Of a DNA stretch of 64,000 nucleotides, positions 18,790 through 27,931 are shown one piece after another. The DNA is from Spirochaetales bacterium (GTDB lineage Bacteria; Spirochaetota; Spirochaetia; Treponematales; Treponemataceae): positions 186,001 to 250,000 of the forward strand of contig JAQXNX010000010.1 of assembly GCA_029098225.1 (NCBI GenBank), read 5' to 3'. The notes under the pieces were generated by a model, which was not told the origin of the DNA, ran no database searches, and worked only from the letters and a program-made list of their open reading frames with translations. Positions within the stretch are counted from its first letter, which is position 1; every line of letters begins with the position of its first letter. The translations under genes and the position numbers were made by a program.

Positions 18790-19695
18790 TTGAACGAGCT
18801 TAACCAGAAAAAAATTGAAGCCATGAATTTTAAAAAAATCGGACTTAATTATATTGGCAAAATTGATGATTTTTATTTTAGCGTAGAAGATAAAAATGAT
18901 TCTGAAAATGAACTTCTTATTTCTATTTCTCTGGAAGATAATTCCAGAAAATCTGTTCTCTTTGAATTTTTTGATTCTTTAAAAGAAAAAGATGAAATTA
19001 AAGATTACAGTTTCGATAAAAATAAAATTTTCGCTATTTTTAAAGAATCTGAAAACTCAGATTTAGAAGCTTTTCTTTTGGACTATGCAGAAAAATTAAA
19101 AAACATAGAAGCCTCGTGCATTTGTGAATATTGCAATAATACTCAGAATCTTTCTTATTACACAAATAATTCTGTCTATACTTTGCTTTGCGAAGAGTGT
19201 GGAAAAAAACTCATGACAAAATATGAAGAAGATTTAAACAGAAAAAGTAATTATGTGCAGGGTTTTGCTGCCAGTCTTGTTGGAGCATTTATTGGTTCTA
19301 TCTTATGGATTATAATTGGCTCTGTTGGTTTTGTTGCTTCCATTGCAGGTTATGCAATTGCATTCTGCGCTTTTAAAGGTTATGAAATTGCAAAAGGAAA
19401 ACTGTCTCGTTTTGGAATTGTTTTGAATATTATTACAATTTTGCTTGCTTTCTTTTTTGCACAATATATGGGCTTATTTATTAGCGTACACAAACTTCAG
19501 CCGGAAATTTCTTTTAGTACTTTTCTGATTATGACTCCATATTTATTCAGCGATATACAAGTTATAAAAGAACTTCTTCCAAATTTTGGACTTGGTCTTT
19601 TATTTGCTTTTTTAGGAACCTACAGAACAATTATTTCTCATTTTAGATCTGCAAAAAGAAATGATGAATTTTCTATTTCTAAAGTTGAATTATAA
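18790..19695 (+). CDS. membrane protein with cytoplasmic zinc-ribbon-like motif, unknown function
   Basis: 301 residues. Residues 1-110 are soluble and charged; near 114-140 two CxxC pairs (CICEYC and LLCEEC) form a likely zinc ribbon; residues 150-285 contain four or five membrane helices. The start is TTG at 18790, with AGG a few bases upstream and a good promoter before it. It is followed with no gap by a beta-propeller gene. I do not recognise a named family. Confidence 0.65.
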   Translation: MNELNQKKIEAMNFKKIGLNYIGKIDDFYFSVEDKNDSENELLISISLEDNSRKSVLFEFFDSLKEKDEIKDYSFDKNKIFAIFKESENSDLEAFLLDYAEKLKNIEASCICEYCNNTQNLSYYTNNSVYTLLCEECGKKLMTKYEEDLNRKSNYVQGFAASLVGAFIGSILWIIIGSVGFVASIAGYAIAFCAFKGYEIAKGKLSRFGIVLNIITILLAFFFAQYMGLFISVHKLQPEISFSTFLIMTPYLFSDIQVIKELLPNFGLGLLFAFLGTYRTIISHFRSAKRNDEFSISKVEL

Positions 19696-20727
19696 ATGAA
19701 AAAATATTTTATAAGTTTTATTATTTTGTTTATTCATTTCTCAGTTTCAGGTCAAACAGTTAATAAGCCTTTATTAACAAAAATTGGAGCTTATGAATGC
19801 GGAAAGCAGCCAAAACAGGTTTTGTTCAGTCCCGATTCTTCTTATATTGCTCTTCCTCTTTTAAATGATAACGGTTTTGATTTATTCAGTCTTGAAGATA
19901 AAAAAATTACAAAGCGTATTTCTCCTCCTTCTTCTGAGCAGCTTGGTTTTGCAGAAGGTTTGTTTATTTCTTCAAAAAATACTTTTCTTGTTTCACAAAT
20001 GACAACAGGAAATCTTTATGAATTTTCTTATCCTTCTTTTGAACTTTTACGAACAATTCCAACAGAAGGGGAGTGGAGTAAATTTATAGTTTATAATGAA
20101 AAAGAAAACTTGTTATGTGTCTCTAACTGGATAAGTAATAATGTTTCTGTTATTGATTATGAAACTGGTGAAGTTATTAATAAAATTAAAACTTCTGCCA
20201 GTCCACGCGGGCTTTTATTTACGGATGAAGGAAAAAGTATTGTTGTACTTTGCTTTGATGGCGGAAAAATTCAGAAATTTAATATTGAAGATGGAGAAAA
20301 GCTTGCAGAAACTTCTATTGAAAAATCTGCAATGCGCCATATTGTTGCTCCATCTTCCGGAAATAAAGCTTATGTCAGCGATATGTATTATGCCAGAATT
20401 TATGAAATTGATTTAAATACTCTGGAAATTTTGCGTAAAGTTAAAGTTCATAATAACCCGAATACTATCGCTCTTCTTGAAGACCGATGGCTTTTTGTTT
20501 CATGCCGGGGAAAAAATAATCCAGCTGATTATACTTTACGTAGTCCAGAAAACGGAAAAATATATGTAATCGATATTGAATCAATGTCAGTTGTTGATTC
20601 TTTTGAAGGAGGAAATCAGCCAACTGGGCTTGATATAAGCAGCGATGGTTCATATTTATGTTTTTCAAATTTCCAGGATGGTAATATAGAACTTTATAGT
20701 TTTTCTTCTTCGGAAGAAGCGGAATAA
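19696..20727 (+). CDS. exported YVTN-type beta-propeller protein
   Basis: 343 residues with a signal peptide (residues 1-19, ending VSG). The rest shows repeated propeller blades: PKQVLFSPDSSYIALPLL, NVSVIDYETGEVINKI, NTIALLEDRWLFVSC, QPTGLDISSDGSYLCFSN. Such proteins bind partners or ligands in the periplasm; some are cytochrome- or lyase-like, but no haem or catalytic motif is seen. The start codon directly follows the upstream stop, so the two genes are co-transcribed. Confidence 0.75.
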   Translation: MKKYFISFIILFIHFSVSGQTVNKPLLTKIGAYECGKQPKQVLFSPDSSYIALPLLNDNGFDLFSLEDKKITKRISPPSSEQLGFAEGLFISSKNTFLVSQMTTGNLYEFSYPSFELLRTIPTEGEWSKFIVYNEKENLLCVSNWISNNVSVIDYETGEVINKIKTSASPRGLLFTDEGKSIVVLCFDGGKIQKFNIEDGEKLAETSIEKSAMRHIVAPSSGNKAYVSDMYYARIYEIDLNTLEILRKVKVHNNPNTIALLEDRWLFVSCRGKNNPADYTLRSPENGKIYVIDIESMSVVDSFEGGNQPTGLDISSDGSYLCFSNFQDGNIELYSFSSSEEAE

Positions 20728-20736
20728 ATAAACTAA

Positions 20737-21636
20737 TTATTTTATTTCATCAAAAAAATCTAAAATTATTTCATTAATTTCTATTCCATTTAATTCTTTA
20801 GTTGGCCATGAATGATAACCGTCTTTTACAAGTAAATGCCATACCTGATTTACAGACTCATTTTTTTTTGAGCTCCATTTTGTTAATATTGAACCGTTTG
20901 CTATTTTTATAATTTCACTTTCATCAAGATTGTTAGAAGTAGCCCAGTATTCCATAACATCTTCTATTGCAGGATCTCTTGCGTATTTTGCTGTTCCATT
21001 GCTGTTTTTTGGAACTCCATCATCTTTTTCTCCGCTTACCTGCATAAAGCTTATATTATTTTTTTCGTTACGAAGATTCCATAATTCAACCGGCATTTTG
21101 CCTGCTACGCTAACACATGCCCTGAAGGTTTCTTCCGCTTCCATAGCAAGTCTATGATTCATAAAACCGCCATTACTAAAACCTGCAGAATATATTCTTG
21201 ATTTATCAAATCCATATTCTTCCTGAAGATAATTTACAAGAGCAACAAGAAATTCTACATCTTTATTTCCATCTTTTGAAATTCCGGAATTCCATCCAAC
21301 AGAACTTGTTTTATCTTTTTTATTTTTTGCTCCTGTTACATACACAACCGCATATCCGCGTGGATTTGCTGCTTCATGAAATTCAGTAGCATTTCTAAAA
21401 GCTTCTGCAGAATTTCCATAACCATGAAGTAATACTATAAGAGGCGTTTTTCTTGTTGAATCATAATTATCAGGAAGATCAATAATAAAATCATGATACA
21501 AATTATCAAAATAACATGTAAATTTTCCTTCTTTAACTTCTTTCAAATTTTCAAGAGAAAGCTGTGTTGAACGGCAAGAAATTAATCCAAAAATAATAAA
21601 ACCTAAAAAGATAATTAAAAAAGATCTTTTTATCAT
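20737..21636 (-). CDS. lipoprotein esterase of the LpqC / CE1-like family
   Basis: 299 residues; the signal peptide ends in the lipobox LISC. The alpha/beta-hydrolase follows: PLIVLLHGYGNSAEAF near 65 (oxyanion loop), IYSAGFSNGGFMNHR near 150 with the nucleophile Ser in GFSNG, and a C-terminal HSWP histidine. The family includes polyhydroxybutyrate depolymerase-like and feruloyl/acetylxylan esterases; next to GH39 and GH120, a hemicellulose esterase is the best guess. It overlaps the upstream acetyltransferase gene by four bases. Confidence 0.75.
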   Translation of the reverse strand: MIKRSFLIIFLGFIIFGLISCRSTQLSLENLKEVKEGKFTCYFDNLYHDFIIDLPDNYDSTRKTPLIVLLHGYGNSAEAFRNATEFHEAANPRGYAVVYVTGAKNKKDKTSSVGWNSGISKDGNKDVEFLVALVNYLQEEYGFDKSRIYSAGFSNGGFMNHRLAMEAEETFRACVSVAGKMPVELWNLRNEKNNISFMQVSGEKDDGVPKNSNGTAKYARDPAIEDVMEYWATSNNLDESEIIKIANGSILTKWSSKKNESVNQVWHLLVKDGYHSWPTKELNGIEINEIILDFFDEIK

Positions 21637-22082
21637 AATACTAAATTCATTCCTTCTGTGTTTTCTGTAAAACCAATTGCTTTATAAAGCGGATGTCCCA
21701 TTTCTGTTGCATCCAGACTTATTTCTGTTACACCCTTTGATTTTGCTTCTTCTATTAAAAATTCAACCATCATTTTTCCAACTCCTTTTCTTCGGAATTC
21801 TGAACGGGTGTACACATTCATAAGATGAGCTCGTTTTCCACTAGGATGAGAAAATGTTGGCATAATATTTATATAACTTATAGAAGCACACCCTGCAATT
21901 TTGTTACCTTCAATTGCAAAAACTGTTGTCTGATCTCCATGCAAAAAATATTCACGCGAATAATCTATAAGTGTTTTTTCAAATTGAATTTCGCTATCCA
22001 GCTTATTTACAACCTTTAGCATTTCAAGCCGAAGATTCATTAATTCTTCAATATCTTCAGATGTTGTTTTTTTAATCTGCAT
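21633..22082 (-). CDS. GNAT-family N-acetyltransferase
   Basis: 149 residues of GNAT fold: the acetyl-CoA-binding segment VYTRSEFRRKGVGKMMVEFL sits near residue 90 and KAIGFTENTEGMNLVL closes the domain. The substrate is unknown. It lies two bases after the GH39 gene and overlaps the esterase gene, so all three form one minus-strand operon. Confidence 0.8.
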   Translation of the reverse strand: MQIKKTTSEDIEELMNLRLEMLKVVNKLDSEIQFEKTLIDYSREYFLHGDQTTVFAIEGNKIAGCASISYINIMPTFSHPSGKRAHLMNVYTRSEFRRKGVGKMMVEFLIEEAKSKGVTEISLDATEMGHPLYKAIGFTENTEGMNLVL

Positions 22083-22084
22083 TT

Positions 22085-23656
22085 TTATTTTAACCTTCCA
22101 TAAGTATATCCGCGGTCACTTTTAATTTCTGCAGGTTTTATTTCAAAATAAAGAACAGCATTTTCTTTAAGAATAAAATTTATTTTATTTCCACATCTTT
22201 TTGTCTGAACAAATGGCTGCGCACATGTTCTTAAAAGTTCTATTTCTTCTTTATCTGGATTTGCATGTTCTCCAAGTTCATGCCAAACTTTTAAAGGATT
22301 ACATACTTCTTCATCAACAAGTTGTGTAATTAAAACATTCGGAAGTTTTGCATCTTCTGTTTTAAAGTCAGAACTTTTTCCAGATGATTTATTTTCTAAA
22401 GGAAATGTTAAATTTATTTGAATTTCTTTTCCAGACATTTCTGTATCAACATTCCAGAGAATTCCAGAATAACTACCGTTAGTTTGTTTAACAATAACAC
22501 AATTTTTTGTTTTCAAAACACATTTTTTATAATCATGTGTCAGCTTTTTATAAAATGCAAAAGTCCAGAATGTAGGTTTTGGAATAACACCATTTGCTAC
22601 AAGTCCAAAGCCTCCATGGAAAGGTGTATAAGGAACTCCAGCTTCTTCAAAAATATCACCAAATGTCCAGTAAGAATAAGACTTATGATTATCTCCAAAT
22701 GTAGAAAGCATTAAAGCAATATAAGCTGCATTTAAATTTGTATCATGCACAGGTGCATTTGAAATATAAGAAGTATTAAATTCTGTTACATTAATATCCA
22801 TTCCTTTAAATTCTTTGAAAGAATCAACTATTCCTCTAGTTGAATCAAGCTGCTCAAAACATTTTTCTTTAGGATGAAGTTTTGGATATCCGTAGTGTCC
22901 ATCCCAGACTGGCATTTCTGTTGTATAATGATGTCTTGAAATAAAATCAAGCGGACATTTATTTTTGCGAACAAATTCCAAAAATGCTTTTATCCATTCT
23001 TTATCTGTTCCACCACAAACTGCCGGACCACCTACCTTAAATCTTTTATCAACTTTTTTTACTGCTCTGGAAGAAATATCATATAACTTAAAATATTCTT
23101 CCATGTCTGCATCTTTCCAAAAGCCTGGAAGATTTGGTTCATTCCATACTTCCACAGGCCAGGTAACAACTTCATCTTTTCCATAACGATCAATTAAATG
23201 AAGTAGAGTTGCCTGAATAAGATTTGACCAGCGTTCATAATTATTTGGTGGAGTAGTATTTCCTTTCCAATAGAAAATTGAATTATCGCCGCTTGCAAGT
23301 TGCTTTGGCATAAAACCTAATTCGATAAATGGTTTTATTTTTAACTCAAGATATGAATCCATTACCATATCTAGATAAGTCCAATTATATTCTACTTGAA
23401 CTTTTTTTTCGTCACGTCCTTCCCAGGCATGTGGCCCAAATTCTGGTACACCTGGCTGAAATTCACGATAAATTGCCATATCATTATGAAACAAGCCGTG
23501 ACCACGAATATGTTCAAAACCAATTTTTTCCTGAACATATTTTAACTGTTCAAAATATTGCTTCTGAAGTGCAAGACCCATTCGTCCTGTTCCAATACAA
23601 TAAAATGCATTATTATTAAATAAAATATTTTCTTTTCCTGTTATTTTATAATTCAT
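22085..23656 (-). CDS. GH39 family glycoside hydrolase (probable beta-xylosidase)
   Basis: 523 residues without signal peptide. The acid/base Glu173 lies in VEVWNEPNLPGFW and the likely nucleophile Glu292 in DINVTEFNTS, both placed as in clan GH-A family 39; the C-terminal ~130 residues form the usual beta-sandwich. GH39 enzymes release xylose or, less often, iduronate; the company of GH120 and esterases favours xylo-oligosaccharides. ATTATA at 23663-23668 (a TATAAT on the minus strand) ends six bases before the ATG and no ribosome-binding site is seen. A degenerate copy of the dispersed palindrome lies at 22471-22484. Confidence 0.83.
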   Translation of the reverse strand: MNYKITGKENILFNNNAFYCIGTGRMGLALQKQYFEQLKYVQEKIGFEHIRGHGLFHNDMAIYREFQPGVPEFGPHAWEGRDEKKVQVEYNWTYLDMVMDSYLELKIKPFIELGFMPKQLASGDNSIFYWKGNTTPPNNYERWSNLIQATLLHLIDRYGKDEVVTWPVEVWNEPNLPGFWKDADMEEYFKLYDISSRAVKKVDKRFKVGGPAVCGGTDKEWIKAFLEFVRKNKCPLDFISRHHYTTEMPVWDGHYGYPKLHPKEKCFEQLDSTRGIVDSFKEFKGMDINVTEFNTSYISNAPVHDTNLNAAYIALMLSTFGDNHKSYSYWTFGDIFEEAGVPYTPFHGGFGLVANGVIPKPTFWTFAFYKKLTHDYKKCVLKTKNCVIVKQTNGSYSGILWNVDTEMSGKEIQINLTFPLENKSSGKSSDFKTEDAKLPNVLITQLVDEEVCNPLKVWHELGEHANPDKEEIELLRTCAQPFVQTKRCGNKINFILKENAVLYFEIKPAEIKSDRGYTYGRLK

Positions 23657-23762
23657 AATAAAATTATAACACTGAATTATATGGATTTAAAGAAGATAAA
23701 TAGTGCATTATCTGTGTATAAACAGGTTTTAAAGTGGATAGAATTTATTATTTAAAAAAAAA

Positions 23763-23922
23763 TGTGGAAATGTTGATTTAAAGTGAATTAAAAATCAATA
23801 ATTATAAACAAAATATTTTATTATGTTATAAAGACTTTTTTACCTTTTCCACATTATCCTGCACCTTATTATTATTACTACTAAATTTATATAAATTTAT
23901 ATAATAATATATAGAGATACCA
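23763..23922 (+). other. oriC unwinding element (DnaA boxes, DnaA-trio, AT-rich DUE)
   Basis: This occupies much of the 431-base gap between GH39 and gyrA. TGTGGAAA (23763-23770, minus-strand box) is followed by TTTTCCACA (23845-23853), a degenerate box TTATCCTGC (23854-23862), a short C-rich stretch (23858-23865), then TTATTATTATTACTACTA (23866-23883), and then an A/T-only run to about 23912. The six xTA triplets read 3'-AAT/GAT-5' on the other strand, the DnaA-trio consensus. The order box, G/C, trio, A/T is that of the basal unwinding system known from Bacillus. The origin role is inferred from this arrangement. Confidence 0.7.
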
Positions 23923-23983
23923 AATTTTAATAACTAACAATGATTAGTTTACATAAGTTAAAGACTAAAATCAAAAAATTTGA

Positions 23984-23989
23984 TATAAT
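23984..23989 (+). promoter_or_regulatory. possible -10 box of gyrA
   Basis: Exact TATAAT about 100 bases before gyrA. No convincing -35 box is seen, and the surrounding A/T richness makes chance matches likely. Confidence 0.35.
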
Positions 23990-24087
23990 AGAATAATTAT
24001 ATATAAGTAAATTTTGGTTTAAGAACTTTTCTTAATTATTATATAAAATATGATTATTAAGTTTAACCAAAATATAGGAAAGACAAA

Positions 24088-26610
24088 ATGGAAGAAATCA
24101 AAACTGCCGAAGGTGGCTCTCTCATTAAAATTCCAATTGAAGATGAAGTTAAGCAGGCATATATTGACTATTCAATGTCTGTAATTGTACAGCGCGCCCT
24201 GCCTGATGTTCGTGATGGTCTTAAGCCTGTTCACAGACGTATTATGTACGCCATGGATACCCTTCATCTTGCAAGCGGTGGAAAAACAAAAAAATGTGCT
24301 ACCATTGTTGGTGAAGTTTTGGGACACTACCATCCACATGGAGATGCTTCTGTATATGATGCTCTTGTTCGTCTTGGACAGGATTTTGCTCAGCGTTATA
24401 CAACAGTAACTCCACAGGGAAACTTTGGTACAATTGCCGGTGACCCTCCTGCTGCTTACCGATACACTGAAGCCAAGATGTCAAAGATCACCGAAGAGAT
24501 GACCAGCGATATTAACAAAAATACTGTAGACATGATCCGCAACTTTGATGATACCTGCGACGAGCCTGCAGTTCTTCCTTCAAAGTTCCCATTCCTTCTT
24601 TGTAACGGTACAACAGGTATTGCCGTTGGTATGGCAACAAATATGCCTACCCACAACCTTCGTGAAGTAGCCGACGCAATCTGTGCTTATATCGACAATA
24701 AAGAAATCAGTATTGAAGAACTGATGCACTATATCAAAGGTCCGGATTTCCCAACTGGCGGTATTATCTACGGTACAGCAGGAATCAAAAAGGCCTATAC
24801 AACAGGACGCGGTAAAATCGTTATCCGTTCTAAGTTCACAATTGAAACAGATAAACGCGGAAAGGAATCTATAGTATTCACAGAAGTTCCTTATGGCGTA
24901 AATACAACAAACATTATTCGCCGTATCAAAGAGCTTGTCCGCGATAAGCAGATTGACGGTGTAGTTAATGCAAACGATGAATCTTCTGACCGTTCAGGTA
25001 TGCGCCTTGTAGTGGATCTTAAAAAAGGTGCTATCACAAAGATTGTTCTGAACCAGCTTTTTGCAAAGACTGATTTGCAGTCTAACTTTGGTGTAATAAA
25101 TCTTGCCCTTGTTCCTCAGATTAAAGAGGGTGCTCCTCGTTATGATGAACCAGGCATGCTTACATTGCCACCAACATATCTTAAGCCGGAAGTTCTTACA
25201 CTTAAACAGCTGATTCAGCATTTCGTAGATCACCGAGACGAAGTTATTACACGTCGTACAATCTACGACCTCAAGGTTGCAAAACACAGAATGCATATCT
25301 TGGAAGCTCTCATCACTGCAATCAATAACATTGATGAAGTTATCCAGATTATTAAGTCTTCTGAAAATACAGAGGATGCAAAACTCAAGCTTGAAAAGCG
25401 CTTTAATTTTGATGATGAGCAGGCACAGGCAATTGTTGATATGCAGCTTAAGCGCCTCACACATTTGCTCATTGAAGATCTTCAGAAAGAGATTAAAGAG
25501 CTCCAGGCTCTCATTGATTACTTGGAAAGCCTTCTTGCAGACCACAATAAGATTCTTAATCTTATTAAGGATGAAACTCGTGGTCTTGCAGAAAAGTATG
25601 GTGATGACCGCCGTACAGAAATTGTTGCCAGCGAAGTTGAACAGATTAATGTTGAAGATATGATTAAAGATGAGGACATGGTTGTTATGATTTCCCGCAT
25701 GGGTTATATCAAGCGTGTTCCAGCTGATAAGTATAAGAAGCAGAGTAGGGGAGGAACCGGAAGTAACGGAACAAACCTTCTTGATGATGACTATGTAAAT
25801 CAGCTCTTCATTGGTTCTACAAAGGAAATCTTGTTATTCATAACTAACTTAGGTCGTGCTTACTGGATGAAGATTCATGAGATTCCGGAAAGTGAAAAGG
25901 CTGCTCGTGGTGCTCATATCAAGGGACTCCTTCAGGTAGGTCCTGATGAAGAAATTACAACAGTAGTTTCACTCAAAGAATTCTCAGACGACCTCTTCCT
26001 CTTCATGACTACTGCTCAAGGTGTTGTAAAGAAGGTTCGCTCTACAGAATTCCAGAATGCAAAGACACGCGGTATCATCGGAATCAAGCTTAATGATAAC
26101 GACAAGTTGATCAGCGCAATTCCAACAACAGGTGACTGTGAAGTTATGTTGATTTCCCGCCGTGGAAAGGCGCTACGCATTACCGAAGATTCAGTTCGTC
26201 TCATGGGACGTGCAAGCTGCGGTATTAAGGGAATGAAGCTTTCTGAGGGCGATGAGATTGCTGCAGCCGTAAAAGTTGAAAAAGATGCAAATATGATTTT
26301 GCTTACAGAGAAGGGTGTAGGAAAGAGAATTTCTTTCGACCTCTATTCTGTACATGGCCGTGGAACAGGCGGACAGAGAATCTTTGGAAACACAGAATCT
26401 AAGGGTGAAATTATCGGGGCTATCAATGTTAAAGATAAAGATGAAGTTGTCTGCATGACAAGCCAGGGAAAGACACTGCGCTTTAGAGCAACAGATATTA
26501 AGGAGCAGGGAACAGGAGCCAGCGGTGTAAACGTAGTTCGTGTTACTGAGCCAGACTTCATTGTTGGACTGGACAAGGTTCAGGCTGATGAAGATGATTC
26601 AACCAAATAA
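24088..26610 (+). CDS. gyrA: DNA gyrase subunit A (type IIA topoisomerase A subunit)
   Basis: 840 residues. The breakage-reunion domain is complete: RALPDVRDGLKPVHRRIMY near 36-54, GEVLGHYHPHGD near 75-86, and AAYRYTEAK with catalytic Tyr126. Six C-terminal blades follow (ISRMGYIKRVP, FITNLGRAYWM, LISRRGKALRI, LLTEKGVGKRI, MTSQGKTLRF). AGGAAAG lies before the ATG. The GyrA box, normally QRRGGRG, here reads QSRGGTG (residues 552-558), so two positions differ; a ParC role or second gyrA elsewhere cannot be excluded. It lies between the two halves of the origin. Codons ending in C are commoner than in neighbours, as in a highly expressed gene. Confidence 0.93.
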   Translation: MEEIKTAEGGSLIKIPIEDEVKQAYIDYSMSVIVQRALPDVRDGLKPVHRRIMYAMDTLHLASGGKTKKCATIVGEVLGHYHPHGDASVYDALVRLGQDFAQRYTTVTPQGNFGTIAGDPPAAYRYTEAKMSKITEEMTSDINKNTVDMIRNFDDTCDEPAVLPSKFPFLLCNGTTGIAVGMATNMPTHNLREVADAICAYIDNKEISIEELMHYIKGPDFPTGGIIYGTAGIKKAYTTGRGKIVIRSKFTIETDKRGKESIVFTEVPYGVNTTNIIRRIKELVRDKQIDGVVNANDESSDRSGMRLVVDLKKGAITKIVLNQLFAKTDLQSNFGVINLALVPQIKEGAPRYDEPGMLTLPPTYLKPEVLTLKQLIQHFVDHRDEVITRRTIYDLKVAKHRMHILEALITAINNIDEVIQIIKSSENTEDAKLKLEKRFNFDDEQAQAIVDMQLKRLTHLLIEDLQKEIKELQALIDYLESLLADHNKILNLIKDETRGLAEKYGDDRRTEIVASEVEQINVEDMIKDEDMVVMISRMGYIKRVPADKYKKQSRGGTGSNGTNLLDDDYVNQLFIGSTKEILLFITNLGRAYWMKIHEIPESEKAARGAHIKGLLQVGPDEEITTVVSLKEFSDDLFLFMTTAQGVVKKVRSTEFQNAKTRGIIGIKLNDNDKLISAIPTTGDCEVMLISRRGKALRITEDSVRLMGRASCGIKGMKLSEGDEIAAAVKVEKDANMILLTEKGVGKRISFDLYSVHGRGTGGQRIFGNTESKGEIIGAINVKDKDEVVCMTSQGKTLRFRATDIKEQGTGASGVNVVRVTEPDFIVGLDKVQADEDDSTK

Positions 26611-26632
26611 ATAATAAAAAATAAATCTTTAT

Positions 26633-26662
26633 AAAAAACCGCTCTTTAAAGAGCGGTTTTTT
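26633..26662. terminator. intrinsic terminator of gyrA
   Basis: A 30-base perfect palindrome: six A, CCGCTCTTT, its complement, six T. It works in both directions and separates gyrA from the origin region. Confidence 0.9.
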
Positions 26663-26807
26663 TATTTTAAAGAACAGGAAAATGAATAATTTTTAAACTA
26701 AAATAGTGTTTTAAAAAATAAATAATTAATTATACGCTATATATAGTGTTAGAAAAACAAAAATTTTAATTAACGAACGTTCGTTCTTTAAAAAATTCAA
26801 TTTTTTA

Positions 26808-26836
26808 TTGACAAAATAAATTTTTTAATAGATAAT
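26808..26836 (+). promoter_or_regulatory. strong promoter of a small transcript beside oriC
   Basis: Consensus TTGACA at 26808-26813, a 17-base spacer and GATAAT at 26831-26836. The palindrome AACGAACGTTCGTT (26772-26785) ends 22 bases upstream of the -35 box and could be an operator. Confidence 0.65.
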
Positions 26837-26845
26837 ATAAAAAAA

Positions 26846-26920
26846 GGGTGAAGAAGATCTGGGGAAAATATATCATCATCAGGCAAGGTCAACTATAAAA
26901 AGTTGGCCTTTATTTTTTTT
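26846..26920 (+). ncRNA. candidate small RNA (~75 nt) with intrinsic terminator
   Basis: The predicted start at about 26844-26846 (GGGTG...) follows the promoter at normal distance. There is no long reading frame. It ends in a terminator: AAGGTCAACT (26885-26894), loop ATAAAA, AGTTGGCCTT (26901-26910) with one G-U pair, then an eight-T run. I do not recognise 4.5S, 6S or another known RNA. Confidence 0.5.
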
Positions 26921-27011
26921 AAATGCTTTTGCACATTTTAAACAACTTATCCACATTATTTATAAATTTATTTTTTTATTTTTCCACAATTTAAACAAGT
27001 TATCCACATTT

Positions 27012-27027
27012 TGTTTCATGTGAAACT
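27012..27027. promoter_or_regulatory. parS-like ParB-binding site 1
   Basis: TGTTTCATGTGAAACT, two changes from the palindrome TGTTTCACGTGAAACA. It starts 12 bases after the start of a DnaA box (27000). Confidence 0.6.
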
Positions 27028-27296
27028 TTTATAAGTAAAATGCATTTTAATCTTCCGAATATGAATAGCATGAGTTATTTATATTTTATATGTTTTTTTA
27101 AATCATTAATTTATATATATCTTTTTACTTACAATGATAATTATTTTATGAATATTTTCTAGCTATTATATAAAAATAATCTTATTAGAATAAAAAAATT
27201 TTATATAATAAAAATTATGTTTTTTAATGTAAACAATAAACTTAATAATTTATAAATATAATAAGATAATCGAAAATTGTTATTCACTTAATTTAA

Positions 27297-27312
27297 TGTT
27301 TCATGTGAAACA
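27297..27312. promoter_or_regulatory. parS-like ParB-binding site 2
   Basis: TGTTTCATGTGAAACA, one change from the general parS palindrome. Confidence 0.7.
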
Positions 27313-27627
27313 TATAATATGTATAACAAATATGTATTTTGTTTAAATATATTTAACAATTTATGAAAGAGAAATCAGCTTTTTAATTCGAAAAGAAATC
27401 CTTTATAAAATTATGTTTACATTTATTTATGGAATAAATGATTTATAATATATATAAATAATATTCATAGTTCAAAAAACAGAATATAGAAGACTGTAGT
27501 TTTATAAATATTTAATTGAGACAAATTAAACAATATTTAATTAAATATAACGAAATAAATCTAAAATTATTATTATTGAAAATATTAATTTATTTATATT
27601 AATTCTGGCTTATTATATATGCTTATA

Positions 27628-27643
27628 TGTTTCATGTGAAACA
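27628..27643. promoter_or_regulatory. parS-like ParB-binding site 3
   Basis: TGTTTCATGTGAAACA, identical to site 2. Confidence 0.7.
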
Positions 27644-27931
27644 TTCCGATAGTTAATTATTCTTTTTAATAGTTTATTTCTTAATATATATTTTATAATT
27701 ATATAAATCTGTAAAAAATATATAAATTGTTCATATAACCCTTTTTTTATATAACCAGGGATCCGGTTTATTCTATAGATATTTTTCTTTTAATCATTCA
27801 AACATAATAATATGAAATCATATAAAATATTTATTATTATAATTATATGTCTAGGGGGAAAAGATTATATTCTGACTGATAGATCATTTAAAAAAGCACT
27901 TATCCACATTTTAAACAACTTATCCACATTT

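Noticed and set aside
24994..25545. 183-codon frame antisense to gyrA
   Set aside because: It lies wholly within conserved gyrA coding sequence and has no start signals.
26846..26920. Known housekeeping RNA (4.5S, 6S, tmRNA) at the small transcript
   Set aside because: None of the conserved loops of these RNAs is present and the transcript is too short for 6S or tmRNA.
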